Assembly (NCBI GenBank): GCA_038277395.1
Contig: CM076193.1
Coordinates: 119,380,133 to 119,444,132 of the forward strand
Length of the DNA stretch: 64,000 nt
Direction: 5' to 3'
DNA from: Dryocosmus kuriphilus
Taxonomy: Eukaryota > Arthropoda > Insecta > Hymenoptera > Cynipidae
Below the pieces are notes generated by a model. It was given only the letters and a program-made list of their open reading frames with translations. It did no database searches and was not told the DNA's origin. The position numbers were made by a program, and so were the translations under genes. Shown here piece by piece: positions 42,544 through 54,811 of this stretch. The stretch's first letter is position 1; each line of letters starts with the position of its first letter.

Positions 42544-42561
42544 TGGTGACCCCGACGTGAT
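42544..42561 (+). promoter_or_regulatory. primer binding site, tRNA-Trp type
   Basis: TGGTGACCCCGACGTGAT is complementary to the 3' 18 bases of animal tRNA-Trp including CCA; the same 18-mer serves as a tRNA-Trp primer site in avian retroviruses. It starts 1-2 bases after the LTR, the usual position. Confidence 0.85.
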
Positions 42562-42766
42562 CCCGTCCCTTGAGGTTATGTGGATACTGCACAGGCTAAC
42601 CCGGAGCCGGGCACTGCTCGGAGCAGCTGCGACTGGCAACTCGCTTTCCTCCCCAACCTGCTTGCGCACTATATCCTCGAAACGCCTCAATGGCGGGTGA
42701 ACCGACTCCTTCTGACTCCTATCCTTTCGTCCCACCTTTTCCATTATCTCGCTCCTGACGTCACTT

Positions 42767-42792
42767 GGGGGGGGGGGGGGGGGGGGGGGGGG
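42767..42792 (+). repeat. 26-bp G homopolymer before the 3' LTR
   Basis: An uninterrupted G run just 5 bases before the 3' LTR, in the place of the polypurine tract. Homopolymer length may be affected by sequencing. Confidence 0.85.
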
Positions 42793-42797
42793 AGTAC

Positions 42798-43087
42798 TGT
42801 GGGGACTTCCCTACTTGGGACTTCCACCGGCAGGCGGACACCGCCTGTGGGGCGAGATCCTCTCGCAAGTAAGAGCGTATCTTGTACCTTACAATTACCG
42901 GTTGGAGTTCCATCCTCCTCAGAGCGTCTATGGCAGGGGTCGTCCACATTGCCATACTGATGAGTCCAGTGGCGGACCCGGGACGAAACGCACTCATCTC
43001 TTTTGATAGGCTTGCCCAGCCATCGCTATATGCGTCTCACCGAGACGTGGTGCCTCGCGCCTTTTTATATATAGCACAATCGCTATA
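42798..43087 (+). repeat. 3' LTR of the TRIM-like element
   Basis: Same sequence as the 5' LTR apart from a few substitutions and a one-base indel. Followed by the ATAG duplication. Confidence 0.9.
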
Positions 43088-43349
43088 ATAGGAAAACACG
43101 CATCTATCGGTCACTTGATGAAACCTGTAGTCAATGTATTGTCCACAATTATTAATAATAATGGTTAAATTGTCTGTTTAAACTAAAATAATTAAGGAAA
43201 GCTCTATTTTTTCTCCATAAAAATCTTTGAAGTGACGAATATTCTCTTTCATGTTCATGTGCATGATTTTTACTATCCACAAAAATTAACCTTTAACATC
43301 GAGATAGCTGTCCTATAGTATACACCTAGATGTTTAGGGTTAGTATCAA

Positions 43350-44143
43350 CGAGGTGTGATCAAAAAGTAAGGTGACTTTTTATTTTTATGAAAAAGTATT
43401 TATTTATTCATCAAATATTGAAATTGTCCCATTCAAAGTAATCCTTTTCAGTTTTGGAAGCAGGAAAAAGTCGCAGGGAGCCAAATCTGGTGAATATGGT
43501 GGCTAAGGCATGATTATGGTGCTGTTATTGGCCAAAAAATTACGAACAAGCAATGACGTGTGAGCTGGCGCATTATCGTGGTTTCGGAACAAACTTCGCT
43601 GACACACGCCTCATGCCCAAAATACCCACTAAAATTGCTTGGTACGAGCCAAACGAGATGCTGACATCATCAGCAACTTCTCTAATGATAATTCGACGAT
43701 TCGCCAACACTGTTTTCTTCACTTCTTTAACGTTTTCATCAGTTGTTGACGGGCTGGGACGTCCAGGGCGAGCTTCGTCATTAATATCTTCTCGGCCTTC
43801 CCGAAAGAGCTTGTAACACTTATAAACATTTTTTTTACTCAGAGTATACTCACCGTATGCCACTGTCAACATTTCAAGTATTTTGGAGCACTTAATTCCA
43901 TTTTTTACACAAAATTGGATGCAAATTCTTTCATCCATTTTTTTCGACAGCAGAAAATCGCCGAGCACTCAAAACACTTCTAACCTTTATCCCTCTCACA
44001 AACAAACAAAAAATCCTATGTAGCTGAAACTGTGCACATATGTTTTGGACGAGTGTACCAACATAAGAAAAAAAGAAAACGAATATCGACTGTACGCATC
44101 CCGTAAAATTCAAAAAGTCACCTTGCTTTTTGATCACACCTCG
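43350..44143 (-). mobile_element. mariner family 2, internally deleted copy with both TIRs
   Basis: Ends CGAGGTGTGATCAAAAAGTA and the inverse of CGAGGTGTGATCAAAAAGCA. The right flank is TA (44144-44145); on the left the expected TA is AA, probably mutated. At 794 bp it is too short for a full mariner. The other relative in the window is 11906-12294, with a different deletion. Confidence 0.9.
43404..43938 (-). pseudogene. mariner family 2 transposase with internal deletion
   Basis: ATG at 43938 starts MDERICIQFCVKNGIK, followed by the helix-turn-helix region (TLSKKNVYKCYKLFREGRED), RPGRPSPSTTDENV and RRIIIREVADDVSISFGS. After FVPK the sequence jumps to the second catalytic block (HDNAPAHTS in another frame) and PPYSPDLAPCDFFLLPKL, ending SIFDE and TAA at 43404. 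The section with the first catalytic Asp is deleted and a stop precedes PPYSPD. The motifs suggest the mellifera-type branch of mariner. Confidence 0.88.
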
Positions 44144-44145
44144 TA

Positions 44146-46739
44146 TTTGTCTCCGTGTGAAAGTAGAAATCCCCGAAACACATAGAGAGGAGTATTAATG
44201 AAATAAAATTAACCAATATTATTTCACCTATGAAATGTAGTGCGAGGTTGTACCTAACTCAAATGAGACATGTTTAGTTTCAACTTGAACAGGACTACAA
44301 TGCTCGAAATTGTGACCTCAATACTTTGAGGTTGTTCAAAGCGTAACACGGCGTCTTTTGCTATGTAAATGTTGAAGCTAAGTTAATAGCAAACCCGACC
44401 AGAGTTACTAGCGCCTGCAGTAATTTTCACCTTGGGAAGGAAAACATGCGGATGGAAAACCCAGTAGGATCGTCTAGACGACTCAACCCCTCCTACCTTT
44501 AAATTCGCATTCCCCATGTTCTTCACATAGCCGCACCTAACTTTCCCACACAAATAAAACGGAAACACACTTTCATACACGTTTATTTAAGTTGAAGGCA
44601 CATTCGTGGGTCACTTGGCTTTGACAAAGCGGCAGAGTGAAGCGTGCGAAAATAGCTTCTGCATCTCACATTTGTTGTTAGGAAACCACATTTGTGAGTA
44701 TGTATGTGTTATTGTACCCACAGTTTTGTATCATGTATGGGAATATATGTGAAATTAAAAGCAATAGGAAACAAGACTGTTCAAAATTATGAGACGACTT
44801 ACGAAAATCGTAATTTATGATTTCTAGATGTAAGCATACAACAATGTTTAACGGGTTTGGAATTTTCAACGGAAATTTCGAGTCGAGCTGCAGATGAAAA
44901 TTTTCATAAACTAAATATTCCCGGTTTCTGTGTTAAAAACATTTATGTTTACATAATTTACAGCATTAACATTCTAAAGAATTTGAAAGCTTTCAAAGTA
45001 GTTTTCTCGAAAATGTCCAAAAAAGAGCATCTTGATGCTTTAGGCAATTAATTAATTCATTTATTATAAAAATTATGATGCCCTAACAAAAGATCAATTC
45101 TTGCTCTCCCCTGTAAGATTTCAAAGCGAGAATGGGTGCATAGTAAAGAAGTGCATTTATACAAAATATATGTATAAAAACGCATGTGTGTTCACTTTGA
45201 ACGTAGTTTTATTACGGAAAGATGTACATACCTAGTATCTCAGTATCGCCCCAGGATACAAAAATGTATACAAAAGTGAATTCAAAGCTCCTTCTAAAGA
45301 CTTTTTTAAGAGGCAAAGTATAAAAGAAAGACCACAATATATACTTAGAAAACTCCCGCTTTCTCAAAAAGAAGACAATACCGCAATTTCCAACACAAAG
45401 AGCTATAGTTAATGAAAAAAGCTTACAATAATATCCTGATAAAAATGAAGATTCGCAATATGCACTATCTCTATTGAGGTGGAAGTTAAGTTTGAAGAAA
45501 ATTATGTTACGAGGAAGCAGGTGGACCTCTTATGGGAAAATTCTTATCATTATGTCAACGGCTATTATCAGTCTTCGAGGATAAGGAATGCCGTCACGCT
45601 AAGGCCACATCCGGTACTGCACCGTCTTTCATTTTTGCATCATCAATCACGAAAAACTCTTGAGGTGAAGCGAACGCTTTAGGCGAGGCTTCGATTCGTC
45701 ATTTACGAAACTGTGTCATGGCTCTGAAGTAATTGTGTGGAGACTCCATTTAGAATATTACAAAAATTTGTATCGTTTCATCCCAATGGAGGATTAATAA
45801 AATATAAAAAATACAGCTGCGAATTACTGTTGGTGTGTTCACTATGGATGTATTTTTACTTTATGAACATTTTGCTTCCTCACAGGCATCAATCGAATTT
45901 TCTTTCTCATAGAGAGAGGTTTATTTTCATAAACAAGAAAAAAACTTAACTTTATTTTAACAAGTATATGTTTCTCTCTTATACCGAAAATCTTATTTTC
46001 AGAAAATCAGAGAGACGATCAAAAGGTCAAACAATGTGTCTTGTTGCTAGATCATAAGATATCATGTAACGTTCGTCAATAGGTCATTTGATGCATCGAA
46101 TTGCTTTTATATAAACACGCAAACAATTTATTTCAATCTTCATTAACCGATACTAGTAGGTCATAAAAGGTTTGCAATAGGTGAATCGATACGCCTCGAA
46201 GCAATGAACAAACACTTCAGATATAGTATTGTTGTACTTCGAATATCAAAAAAAGTTTTCCTCACATAAGCAAGGTAAAATATTTGGTTTCAAATTTCCG
46301 AGGGCAAAAAAAAAACACTTCTAAGTGACCACAAATCTAGCACAAAACCTTATCAGACTGGTACATTAATTGGAGCTCCATTTTGTTTAAATTTTATGAT
46401 CATGAGGTATTACAAGTATTACAGTAAAGTGAATGTAAACCCCTTTTGGAATTATAAATTTTAGCACTTATGCCCTTTTAGAGTGCCAAACTTGAGCCTT
46501 TATGCTGTAAAAGGAATCGATATCTCGAAATCCCCACCCTCCCTCCTATCCTCTGCCCGATTCCCCTTCCCTCTTTTCACATCTCCTAACCAACTTCTAT
46601 AACATAAAAATAATAGAAGACAAATTATAATGTATTGATTTTTAGTCAACTTCATTTAATTTTCCTTATTTTATTTGTTCCTTCATTCATATTTTCTACA
46701 ATATCCTTTTTCCTTTTCTTATCCAATCATTCTTGTGAC
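44146..46739. other. 2.6 kb without recognised genes
   Basis: AT-rich. Frames such as 44383-44580 (minus), 45479-45682 and 45737-45949 (plus) have no domain. A short segment at about 46440-46495 (CCTTTTGGAATTATAAATTT, TAGCACTTATGCCC) resembles the inverse of 52230-52290 and is probably a small dispersed repeat. Confidence 0.4.
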
Positions 46740-46754
46740 ATATATTCTACATAT

Positions 46755-46930
46755 CCTACCGGAAAACAGGGAAAGTTTCGGAAAGACCATTTCGGAAAGA
46801 ATTCGGAGGAAGTTCGGAAAGATTTCAGAAAGACCGTATTTCCGTTTGTATGTGAACTTTACTTCCGAATCTTTTTCGAACCTCTCGAACTGTTCCACTT
46901 TCCGATTCTTTCCGAATGTCCCAAACCTTA
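46755..46930. repeat. TTCGGAAAGA-rich repeat, left copy
   Basis: Many irregular repetitions of TTCGGAAAGA / TCTTTCCGAA. The segment resembles 50845-50975 in inverse orientation (shared ACTTCCGAATG, CTTTCCGA, TTCGGAAAGACCG). Confidence 0.55.
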
Positions 46931-47082
46931 CTTTCTCTAAATCCGAAACGGAATATCCTCAGGATATACCAACATCCTGTGGAAAATTCCTAGACACCTG
47001 GAAAGATAATAATAATCATATTTATTTATAAAAACCAAAACGATTTTAAACATATTTTGCGGATAACGGCCATATTGTATTC

Positions 47083-47230
47083 GAGCGTTCACACCTCTGC
47101 ATGCTGATTGCTGGCGGAATGTACTGAAAATTCTTACAAGAGTAAAAGAGATAGAGGGTAATCTGTCTCTTTGACTTTTTTGTGGGATTTTTAGGTTTTT
47201 CTGATTGCATGTGTAGAGGTGTGAACGCTC
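47083..47230. mobile_element. 148-bp MITE with ~22-bp TIRs
   Basis: GAGCGTTCACACCTCTGCATG at the left is repeated inverted at the right (GCATGTGTAGAGGTGTGAACG, then CTC), with one or two mismatches. There is no coding content. The target duplication is unclear. Confidence 0.75.
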
Positions 47231-47687
47231 CAATTACTGCTAACGCTGCCAAGCTCATGATCTCGAATATTCGGCAGAATTCAGTGAATATACACGACAG
47301 AATTTATAATTATATTTAAATCGATTACAAATGTTTGCGTAATTTTGACAGTTTTGAGGCTATGTTGTTATTTTCTCTTCGGTATTTTTTTCTACAAAAT
47401 CTGTATGTTTTACAGGATTTCAGTGTTTACCAGTGTTTATCAACACAGTGTTTATCTATTTTTTTATTAGAAAAATTAAAAAACCAAAATAGATTCTTAC
47501 AAAAATGTAAGAGTAGAAATCTATTTCCAAATAATATCATTAACAGTACGAAAACACATATTGTCTTTAAATCCAAAACTAGTTACAATAAATTTCTAAA
47601 ATAACCTAATTTACTTTAGACATAAAATTTTACAACTCGAAATCCTAGATAATATACAATATATATAAAAAATACTACACAAGAAAT
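47231..47687. other. 5' region of the Penelope-like element or its flank
   Basis: AT-rich, with an 89-codon plus-strand frame (47335-47604) without domains. Direct-repeat phrases CAGTGTTTACCAGTGTTTAT and CAGTGTTTATC occur near 47420-47455. The element's 5' boundary could not be defined. Confidence 0.4.
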
Positions 47688-49841
47688 ATGCACTTTAGAA
47701 AACAAAATTATACAAACCTCTTCAATAGAACTTCTAGTAACCTTAAACGTTTCAATTTAAAAAAAGCAAAACTCTATGGAAATAATTTAATTAAACAATC
47801 TATTATGAAATTAGATAACTTAGAAAGAGACCAATGTACATTACCTACTTTCCACACAAAAGGTTTTATAAAAAACTTATCTGATAAAATTATCCCAAGT
47901 GATGCATCTGAAATTCTTGCCTTGGGTGGCGACTTTGCTATGCCATACATTAAAAAAACTTTACCTTTTAATGATATCATCTTGGGTATTGAAAACAAAT
48001 CTCTAAGAATTTGTGAAAAGGATTTAAACTGCCTTAGAAGCAACTTAACTTTATCTTAAAAAAACATCTTGTATCAAAAATTAATTGGAACACTAATCAA
48101 AGACTCCTTGAATCTAAATTTACAAAAACCAAAAAATTTATTAATGATAACTCTAACCTTCTAATAAGTCGTGCAGACAAAGGAAATATCAAAACTATAA
48201 TTGAAAAAGAAGAATATAATAAAAAAATGCTTATCCTACTTAGTGATAATAGAACTTATGAAATTATTAATAATCCTACAAAAAATATCCAAACTGATCT
48301 TAACAATATGATTAATGATTGGCTTAATAAAAAATTAATAGATAAAAATTTTGCAAACTCACTAAAATGTACTAATGGACAACCTCCACTTATGTATGGC
48401 TTGATAAAACTACACAAACCTGATTTACCGGTTAGACCGGTAACTTCATTTATAAATTCTCCTATATATAACCTTTCACATTTCTTAAAAAGAATTTTAA
48501 ACAATATTTGTAATAACTCTAAACACACTATAAAAGACAGTTTCGATTTTTTAAACAAAATTAAACGCATTAATATCCCAGATGATTTCACAATCTGTTC
48601 TCTCGATGCCGTCTCAATGTTTACCAATATTGATCCTGATTTAGTTTACAAACTTGTCAAAGAAAAATGGAATCAAATAAAAAACTTTACAAATTTAAGC
48701 TACCAACAATTCGATAAAGCCCTAAAATTTTGCTTAGATAACACATATTTTCAATTTAACTATACTATTTATAAACAAAAATTTGGAACCCCAATGGGCT
48801 CTCCCATCTCATCTGTAATTGCAGAAATTATTATGCAAAACATTGAAAACAATGTTATAAATAATCCAAAATTTAAAATCATCTTTTATTATCGCTTTGT
48901 TGACGATACACTAATATGCCTACATAAAGATCAAATAAATGACATTTTAAATGAATTTAATAATAAAGGTAAAAGTTTGCAATTTACTTTAGAAAAACCG
49001 GTTGACAAAAAAATTAACTTTCTTGATCTAACAATTATTTTTCAAAAAGGCTTTATCGAGACTGATTGGTTCCACAAAAAAACCTATTCAGGACGTACTT
49101 TAAATTTTTTCTCAAACCACCATTTAAATCATAAAAAAGGAATAATCACATCTCTCGTCGATAGAGCTTTCAAACTTTCTGAACCACAATTTTTGAATAA
49201 AAATATTAACTTTATTTATGAGAATCTTATTAAAAATAATTATCCTCACGAATTTATCATCTGCAATATCAAAAAAAGACTTAGAGATCTTAAACAAAAT
49301 AACCCAACATAATAACCAAACCACCAATAAAGAAATAGATTTTTCTAAAATTATAATTTTACCTTACATAGAAGACCTTTATTTTTCTTTATTAAGAATT
49401 TGTAAAAAACTTAATATAACCATTATCTTTACTATTAAAAATAAACTTTCCAAAATCCTAATACCTTCAATAAAAGATAAAATTCCAAAATTTGAAAAAA
49501 CAAACTTAGTTTACGGAATCTCATGCAAAAATTGTGATAAAATTTATATTGGTCAAACTAAGCGTTATCTAAAGACAAGAGTTTCAGAACATATCAATAG
49601 TCAGAATCATAAACTTACAAATACAGCTTAATGTAACCATACTACAACTTTAAATCACAAATTTGATTATAATTCAAAAAATGTTAAAATTTTAAGCTTC
49701 GAAAACAATTATCAAAAAAGAAACATTTTAGAAATGATTAATATTGTAAAAAATGACGGAAGTATTAATTTTAGAACAGATACTGAAAATCTATCGATTA
49801 TATACCACGATATTATTTGTACTTTTCGAGATCTCAAATAA
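47688..49841 (+). pseudogene. Penelope-like RT plus GIY-YIG endonuclease, frameshifted
   Basis: ATG at 47688 starts an N-terminal domain to 48059; a frameshift near 48050 leads into SRADKGNIKTI (a Penelope signature) and the RT to 49312: RPVTSFINSPIYNLSHFLK, CSLDAVSMFTNIDPDL (motif A Asp), GTPMGSPISSVIAEI (motif B), YRFVDDTLICL (catalytic DD) and INFLDLTI. A second frameshift leads at ~49320 into the nuclease: GISCKNCDKIYIGQTKR with C-X2-C and the YIG residues, KTRVSEH with the catalytic Arg, a TAA at 49629, then in the same frame KRNILEMINIV and INFRTDTENLSIIY to TAA at 49839. Only two frame changes and one stop are seen, so decay is moderate. It would nick target DNA and copy its RNA there. 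Confidence 0.93.
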
Positions 49842-50232
49842 TTGGTACTAACTTCAGTTTCTAACCTCCTTCCACAGTCCACAGAACACGAACATGTGAT
49901 CTGTTAAAAAATTGTTGTTTCCTGTTAATTTTCCGTCATTATGGAACTCAAATTTAGTTTAAAAATATCGGTGAGTTTTCGGTCTCTTTATTCTTTATTA
50001 TCTACTACCTTCATTTTACATTAAACACCAAAATTTTATATATTTCTCTAGACTTAACCTAAAAATGTCAACTTCTATCCGACGAAAAATGTCAATCACT
50101 ATCCGACTATTAATGTCTTTATAATGGATTTTAAATTATTACAATGGTAAGCTACGTACTATTTAAAATATTAATAACCTTACTCCTGCTCCGGAAAATT
50201 ATATTATATCTATTATATTGTTCCTCACAGCC

Positions 50233-50260
50233 CTGATGAGGCCTTGATATCAAGGCGAAA
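50233..50260 (+). ncRNA. hammerhead-ribozyme-like motif in the Penelope-like 3' region
   Basis: CTGATGA (50233-50239), one extra G, a perfect GCCTTG/CAAGGC stem with loop ATAT, then GAAA (50257-50260) and TGCATTGG. This has the CUGAUGA-stem II-GAAA core order on the same strand as the element. As at 3329-3361, exactly one extra base separates CUGAUGA from stem II, which suggests a shared variant rather than random decay. Stems I and III are not obvious, as is common for the minimal Penelope motifs. Confidence 0.65.
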
Positions 50261-50330
50261 TGCATTGGTTTAATAAAAATTTGCGTTTTACAATGAAGAT
50301 ATCTTTATTCTAAAACATCATCAATTTCAA

Positions 50331-53300
50331 GACCAAAGGCCACAAATTCATCCAGTCCAACTATATAAGTAATTTTATTTTAATTTCAGGTCTCTGTCGC
50401 AGTCTGGAGATTTGTAACAACATAAATATAAGTGTTAGAGAAGTGAATTTCAAATCACGTGGGACGTGAAAGTATTGGATTTCACTAGCGATAAATATGA
50501 CTTTGAGTTGGCCGCAAATACTAATTATTTAAGCAAAGAAAAGACTCAATGACACACAATGCTTATTCTGATGTGTTCAACATCACACGATCTACCCCGT
50601 GGGGAGATTTCTTTGATTCTGAAAGTTTAAAGAAGCGAATTCACTGTTCCCAGATTATCTTATTCAAAACACTTTTCGAAATCACGAATACTCAAGATCT
50701 GCTTCTTCTTCTTCTTTGGGCATATTTACTTATCTTAAATTCGAATTTAAAGCAGCGCGAAAGATATGACAAGAGGTGACAGCCATTTTGCTTTTATTTC
50801 TTGATATAGCGACAGGTAGTGACTAGCGCATGCGTGTAGCCGTGGGACACTTCGGAAAAAGTTCGGAATCTTCGGAAAGCGGACATTCGGAAGTAGTCGT
50901 AAAGCGGGACAGTTGACATATAAATGGGCTCGGTCTTTCCGAATTTTTCCGTTTCTTCAGCTAGGGTAGTTGTATTTTTACATACAATTAAAAAATGCGG
51001 ATTAACTTAAATTTTAACTATTCTTTTTTTAATCATTAATTGTGCCTTTTTGTCATTTTGTCACAATCGTTTACAAAAAAAAGTTTAAAGGTCGTAGATA
51101 AATTGTGTTTATCTGCGTTTTTTGTCAATACAAATGGATTTTTGTACATCTGAATTCTGAAACTGTTTTATTTTCTAAAAATTTATTGGAAGATTTTTAT
51201 AAACCTTTAGAAATTAGAAAGATCAATTTCGACCTAAACTTCGACCAGCTTTGATAGCATGAACGAGACGACTGGATCTAAAATCTAAATCCCTATAAAA
51301 ATTTTACCGCAGTTACCAAGTATCACCGAGTGGAACATCAAATTTCGAAATTATTTTAAACATTTTTGTAGCAAAGACTTACATAAAAATCACTCAACTT
51401 TTTTTCGCGCTCTATTTGGCAGTGTATCTACATTTTCAATTTTCATCTTATTTTATTAGAGTAGTGTCTATAGGTAAGGACCCAAGCCTTGTCCCCTTCT
51501 CCTTTCCAGGTCCCTTTTCCATGTTTGAAGTCCGTACCTTTAGAGTCGACTGAGTAATAAACGTACATAAATGTACGGCCTGTTTGTAACTTTATACTCG
51601 GGCACTTTATTATGTACGAATAATTAAAGAAGTTCCATCGAATTCAGTAATACGAAAATCAGACGGTGCACATTTTGCAAAATTTTGTTAACTCACGAAC
51701 AAATATAATAACATTCTTGTGCTTTTGTGATAACTTACAGAATACACATGAACAAAATAATGATTTTTTATTTTTTAGATTACAATTTTTTTTTTAGTTC
51801 TATCTTAAAATGTGTCACCGAGTGGAAACAAAACTTTGGAGACAGACTTCTAAGCATAATTAAGCACCTTTAGAACTAAAATATTCGTCTCTATTCATAA
51901 TTTTAAGATTGTTTAACTTAGTACAAATGATTCTCATGAGCATAAATCATTCACAAAATTCTTTTGTCGTTAATTACAATGATTATTCACAAAATCTCTT
52001 ACACCATAATCGCTCAAAATACTGTCATCTTAGGATCTGGAATCTTCGATCTTGGGATAATTTATATTTTAAAAACAACACATTTTAAAGCAAAATTAAG
52101 AAACGAGGCAATTTTCCAATGTGTTTTGTTGTTTATGTTCACCAAAATTCGGTGAGAAGAACAAATATTTTCGGTGAGACCAGGGAAACTGTAAAGGGTG
52201 TCTGCGTTCATTTGAAATTGTCATTGCTAAATTTTGGCATTCCAAAAGGGGCTAGATGAAAAAATTTTAGCACTCCCAAAGGGATAAGTGCCCTAGATTC
52301 CTGATACGGCGGCGACGAACACTTTTTGTAATATAGAGAGATTATCTTTAGTAACAGAATAAAATCAATTAGATCTAATTTTAATACAACAAAATACATT
52401 ACCTTAATCAACATCTTATCATTCTTATCAATACACCTTACTCTAACATAATAAAAAAAAACCTTAACTGTGGGGTAGACACGCGTACCTATTGTATAAA
52501 AATAATAATTGAGGTCAGATAATTTGATAACGCAGCTCGATGAATGGAAAGGGCGGAGGAAAGTTATCTGCATGCCTGACAGGTTGATCAGCTAGATTGA
52601 AACTGTCAAACTTTCGTGAGAAGCTTCGTGGCATGCGGGAGAGCCAGACAACTGTTTGCGGTGGTACTAAAATTTATTTATCGACTGCAACTACGGTCTA
52701 AGCATTCCACCATTTATCAATTGGTATAAGGGGCACAAACCACACTTTCCTAACGAACAAGATCTATTCATTAATTAGTTCCAGAAGGAGAAGGCAAGGT
52801 ATGGAAGACGTATTTGTACCTTCTGCAGATACTATTCATTGTTACAGATGTTTCATTATGAAACTATGTATGAAATTTCAGGACTCGGACTCACTTTGGA
52901 GAACAAAAGTAGTGAAAATAGTGGCATAATATATCTTAAATAATAAACTTATGCATATATAAGTTGAAATTTTAAATCCGAGCCATTTTTCACATTTTCC
53001 TTGATTAATAAATTTTTTCTAAAAATGTCTCAATTTTCTTATACAAAAACACCATTGGGTAAAGTTTTAAAATTCTAGACGACTTTATTTAGAAATTATA
53101 AATAAAAAAGTAGGGGAGAATGCCCTCAACAGGAAAGAGAAGTTTTGACTTCATAATAATTAAACATTTTAAACAAACAAGAAGAGTATTATGTACCACG
53201 TTGTAACATTTATTGATTCTGGAAAGATAATAATCAAGAAGAAGGTACAATATTTTAGAGTTAAGGATTTCTAATATCACGTCAAAGTCTGTTTCACAAT

Positions 53301-54811
53301 TTTTTTTGTTTGATCACGCGGCATTACTATTTTAGGATAAAACTCGAAAATAGTTATTTAAACTATTTATAATCTGGGCTAAAATGGTTAATTTTACACT
53401 TAACAAGATTTTAGTATGAGTGAAACTCGATTTGTCAACGTTGATTCCAAATAAAAGTAAATAATGATCACTGTGTTTGCATAATATTTTTTATAAAATG
53501 TCCGGTCACGCTCCATATTATATTATTATTCTATAAAATTAGAGGATAATTAGAAACGTTGAAGTCAGAATCAAATAAATCGAGAGACTTGTTTAAAAAA
53601 AAATATTTTGGCCCTCAACTTCTTGACAACCACCCATGTAAACAAATTCCTTCTTTCCAGCATAAAATCTTATGAATTTGCAAATTATATTTGCACAAAT
53701 GAAAATAAGTATGAAGTCAAGACATAGATTTGAAATAAAAAAATTGCTAGGCCCATTTAACATTTCTTTTTTAAATTCTAAAGTGAACCACGTCTAAAAT
53801 ATTTCTTTCTAAAAATTTAAACTTATCAATTTAACTTATTTGTGAATGAGACAAGTTTATATGTTAAGTTTACATGCATTTTGAAATCTAATTGCTTGAA
53901 TTTTAAAATTTTGTTAATGTAAAGGTCTCCTCAATTTGGTTCTAGTTTATTTTGGTCTAGTTTCAATTTCCTGTTCCGTTCTTTACTTTCAAGTTCATTT
54001 TTTTCCAAACTTGAATTTTTTCTATCTGAATTCTTACTAATTAGGAAGGATTTCTAATGTGAACTATTTTTGAAACAAAAAACTTTTATATTATACACTT
54101 TGTTATCAATAAAAGATGAATATTTCTTTTTTAACATTGTTTGTTTATGAAGCCATTCATTTTTTAAAATTGTTTACTTTGGAACTTATTTATTTTATAT
54201 ATTATAATTGTTTAAATATAATTTTTTTATTGTGAACGCTTCCAATTTGAATATTAGTTACCCTTGAATCTAAATAAATCAAATTTTTTTATTTTAAAAT
54301 GCTTTAAATTTGATATAATTAATTTTTGAACGATACTAAATTCAAAATGTATCAACATTAAGGCCATGTTATACTAACCTCAAAATATTTTTTTGACCTT
54401 TCTTTTCGCAACAACTCACGTTCATACGAATTGAGATATTGTGTTAAAAATTTGAGAAATTATATAAAAAGGACTAAGGGACGTTTTTATACTTCCAAAT
54501 TTTTGGCATTATAAAAAAAATTTCCAGAAATATTTCAAAAATTTTTTTTGGTGATCAAAAAAATTAGTATACCAACGTTCCTTAGTGCCTTTTATTTAAT
54601 TACAAAAATGAAAAACTCTATGTCTCAGTTCATGTAGGGCCTTAAGGCTTTCATTCGGAAGTTCTGTAAATTTGAGACAGTTCGATAATAATCAAAATAA
54701 ATTGAAAATAAGCCAAATGGTGGCTATTTTTATACACTTATTTTCTCAAAAAACCCTATAGTTATATTTCATTGTAGATTTTTTAAATTATTTTTTCCTC
54801 GCGTAAGGAAG
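50331..54811. other. 4.5 kb AT-rich, no recognised gene
   Basis: Frames of 60-120 codons are present (for example 52208-52573 minus) without domains. Contains the right TTCGGAAAG block (50845-50975) and a small dispersed repeat near 52230-52290. Nothing else is supported. Confidence 0.45.
50845..50975. repeat. TTCGGAAAG-rich repeat, right copy
   Basis: Inverse-orientation relative of 46755-46930, with phrases CTTCGGAAAAAGTTCGGAAT, GACATTCGGAAGTAGT and GGTCTTTCCGAATTTTTCCG. The two blocks bracket the MITE and the Penelope-like element. Confidence 0.5.

Larger units (their letters stand above)
42252..43087 (+). mobile_element. miniature LTR retrotransposon (TRIM-like)
   Basis: Two LTRs of ~290 bp (42252-42542, 42798-43087) flank only 255 bp of interior. 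The 4-bp ATAG is duplicated at 42248-42251 and 43088-43091. The interior starts with a primer site and ends with a 26-G tract; it has no gag or pol. A 4-bp target duplication and a 3'-end-tRNA primer site fit a Ty3/gypsy-type parent, which must have supplied the proteins. It lies a few tens of bases beyond the truncated end of element A. Confidence 0.9.
47688..50330 (+). mobile_element. Penelope-like retroelement with RT, GIY-YIG nuclease and 3' hammerhead-like motif
   Basis: The coding part spans 47688-49841 and an AT-rich 3' region follows to about 50330, including the hammerhead-like motif at 50233-50260. The order RT, Cys-containing linker, GIY-YIG endonuclease is diagnostic of canonical Penelope-like elements. 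The termini and any terminal repeats were not resolved. Confidence 0.88.

Noticed and set aside
42580..43006. Frames with polyglycine or polyproline runs near 42.8 kb
   Set aside because: They read through the 26-G tract and LTR of the TRIM-like element.
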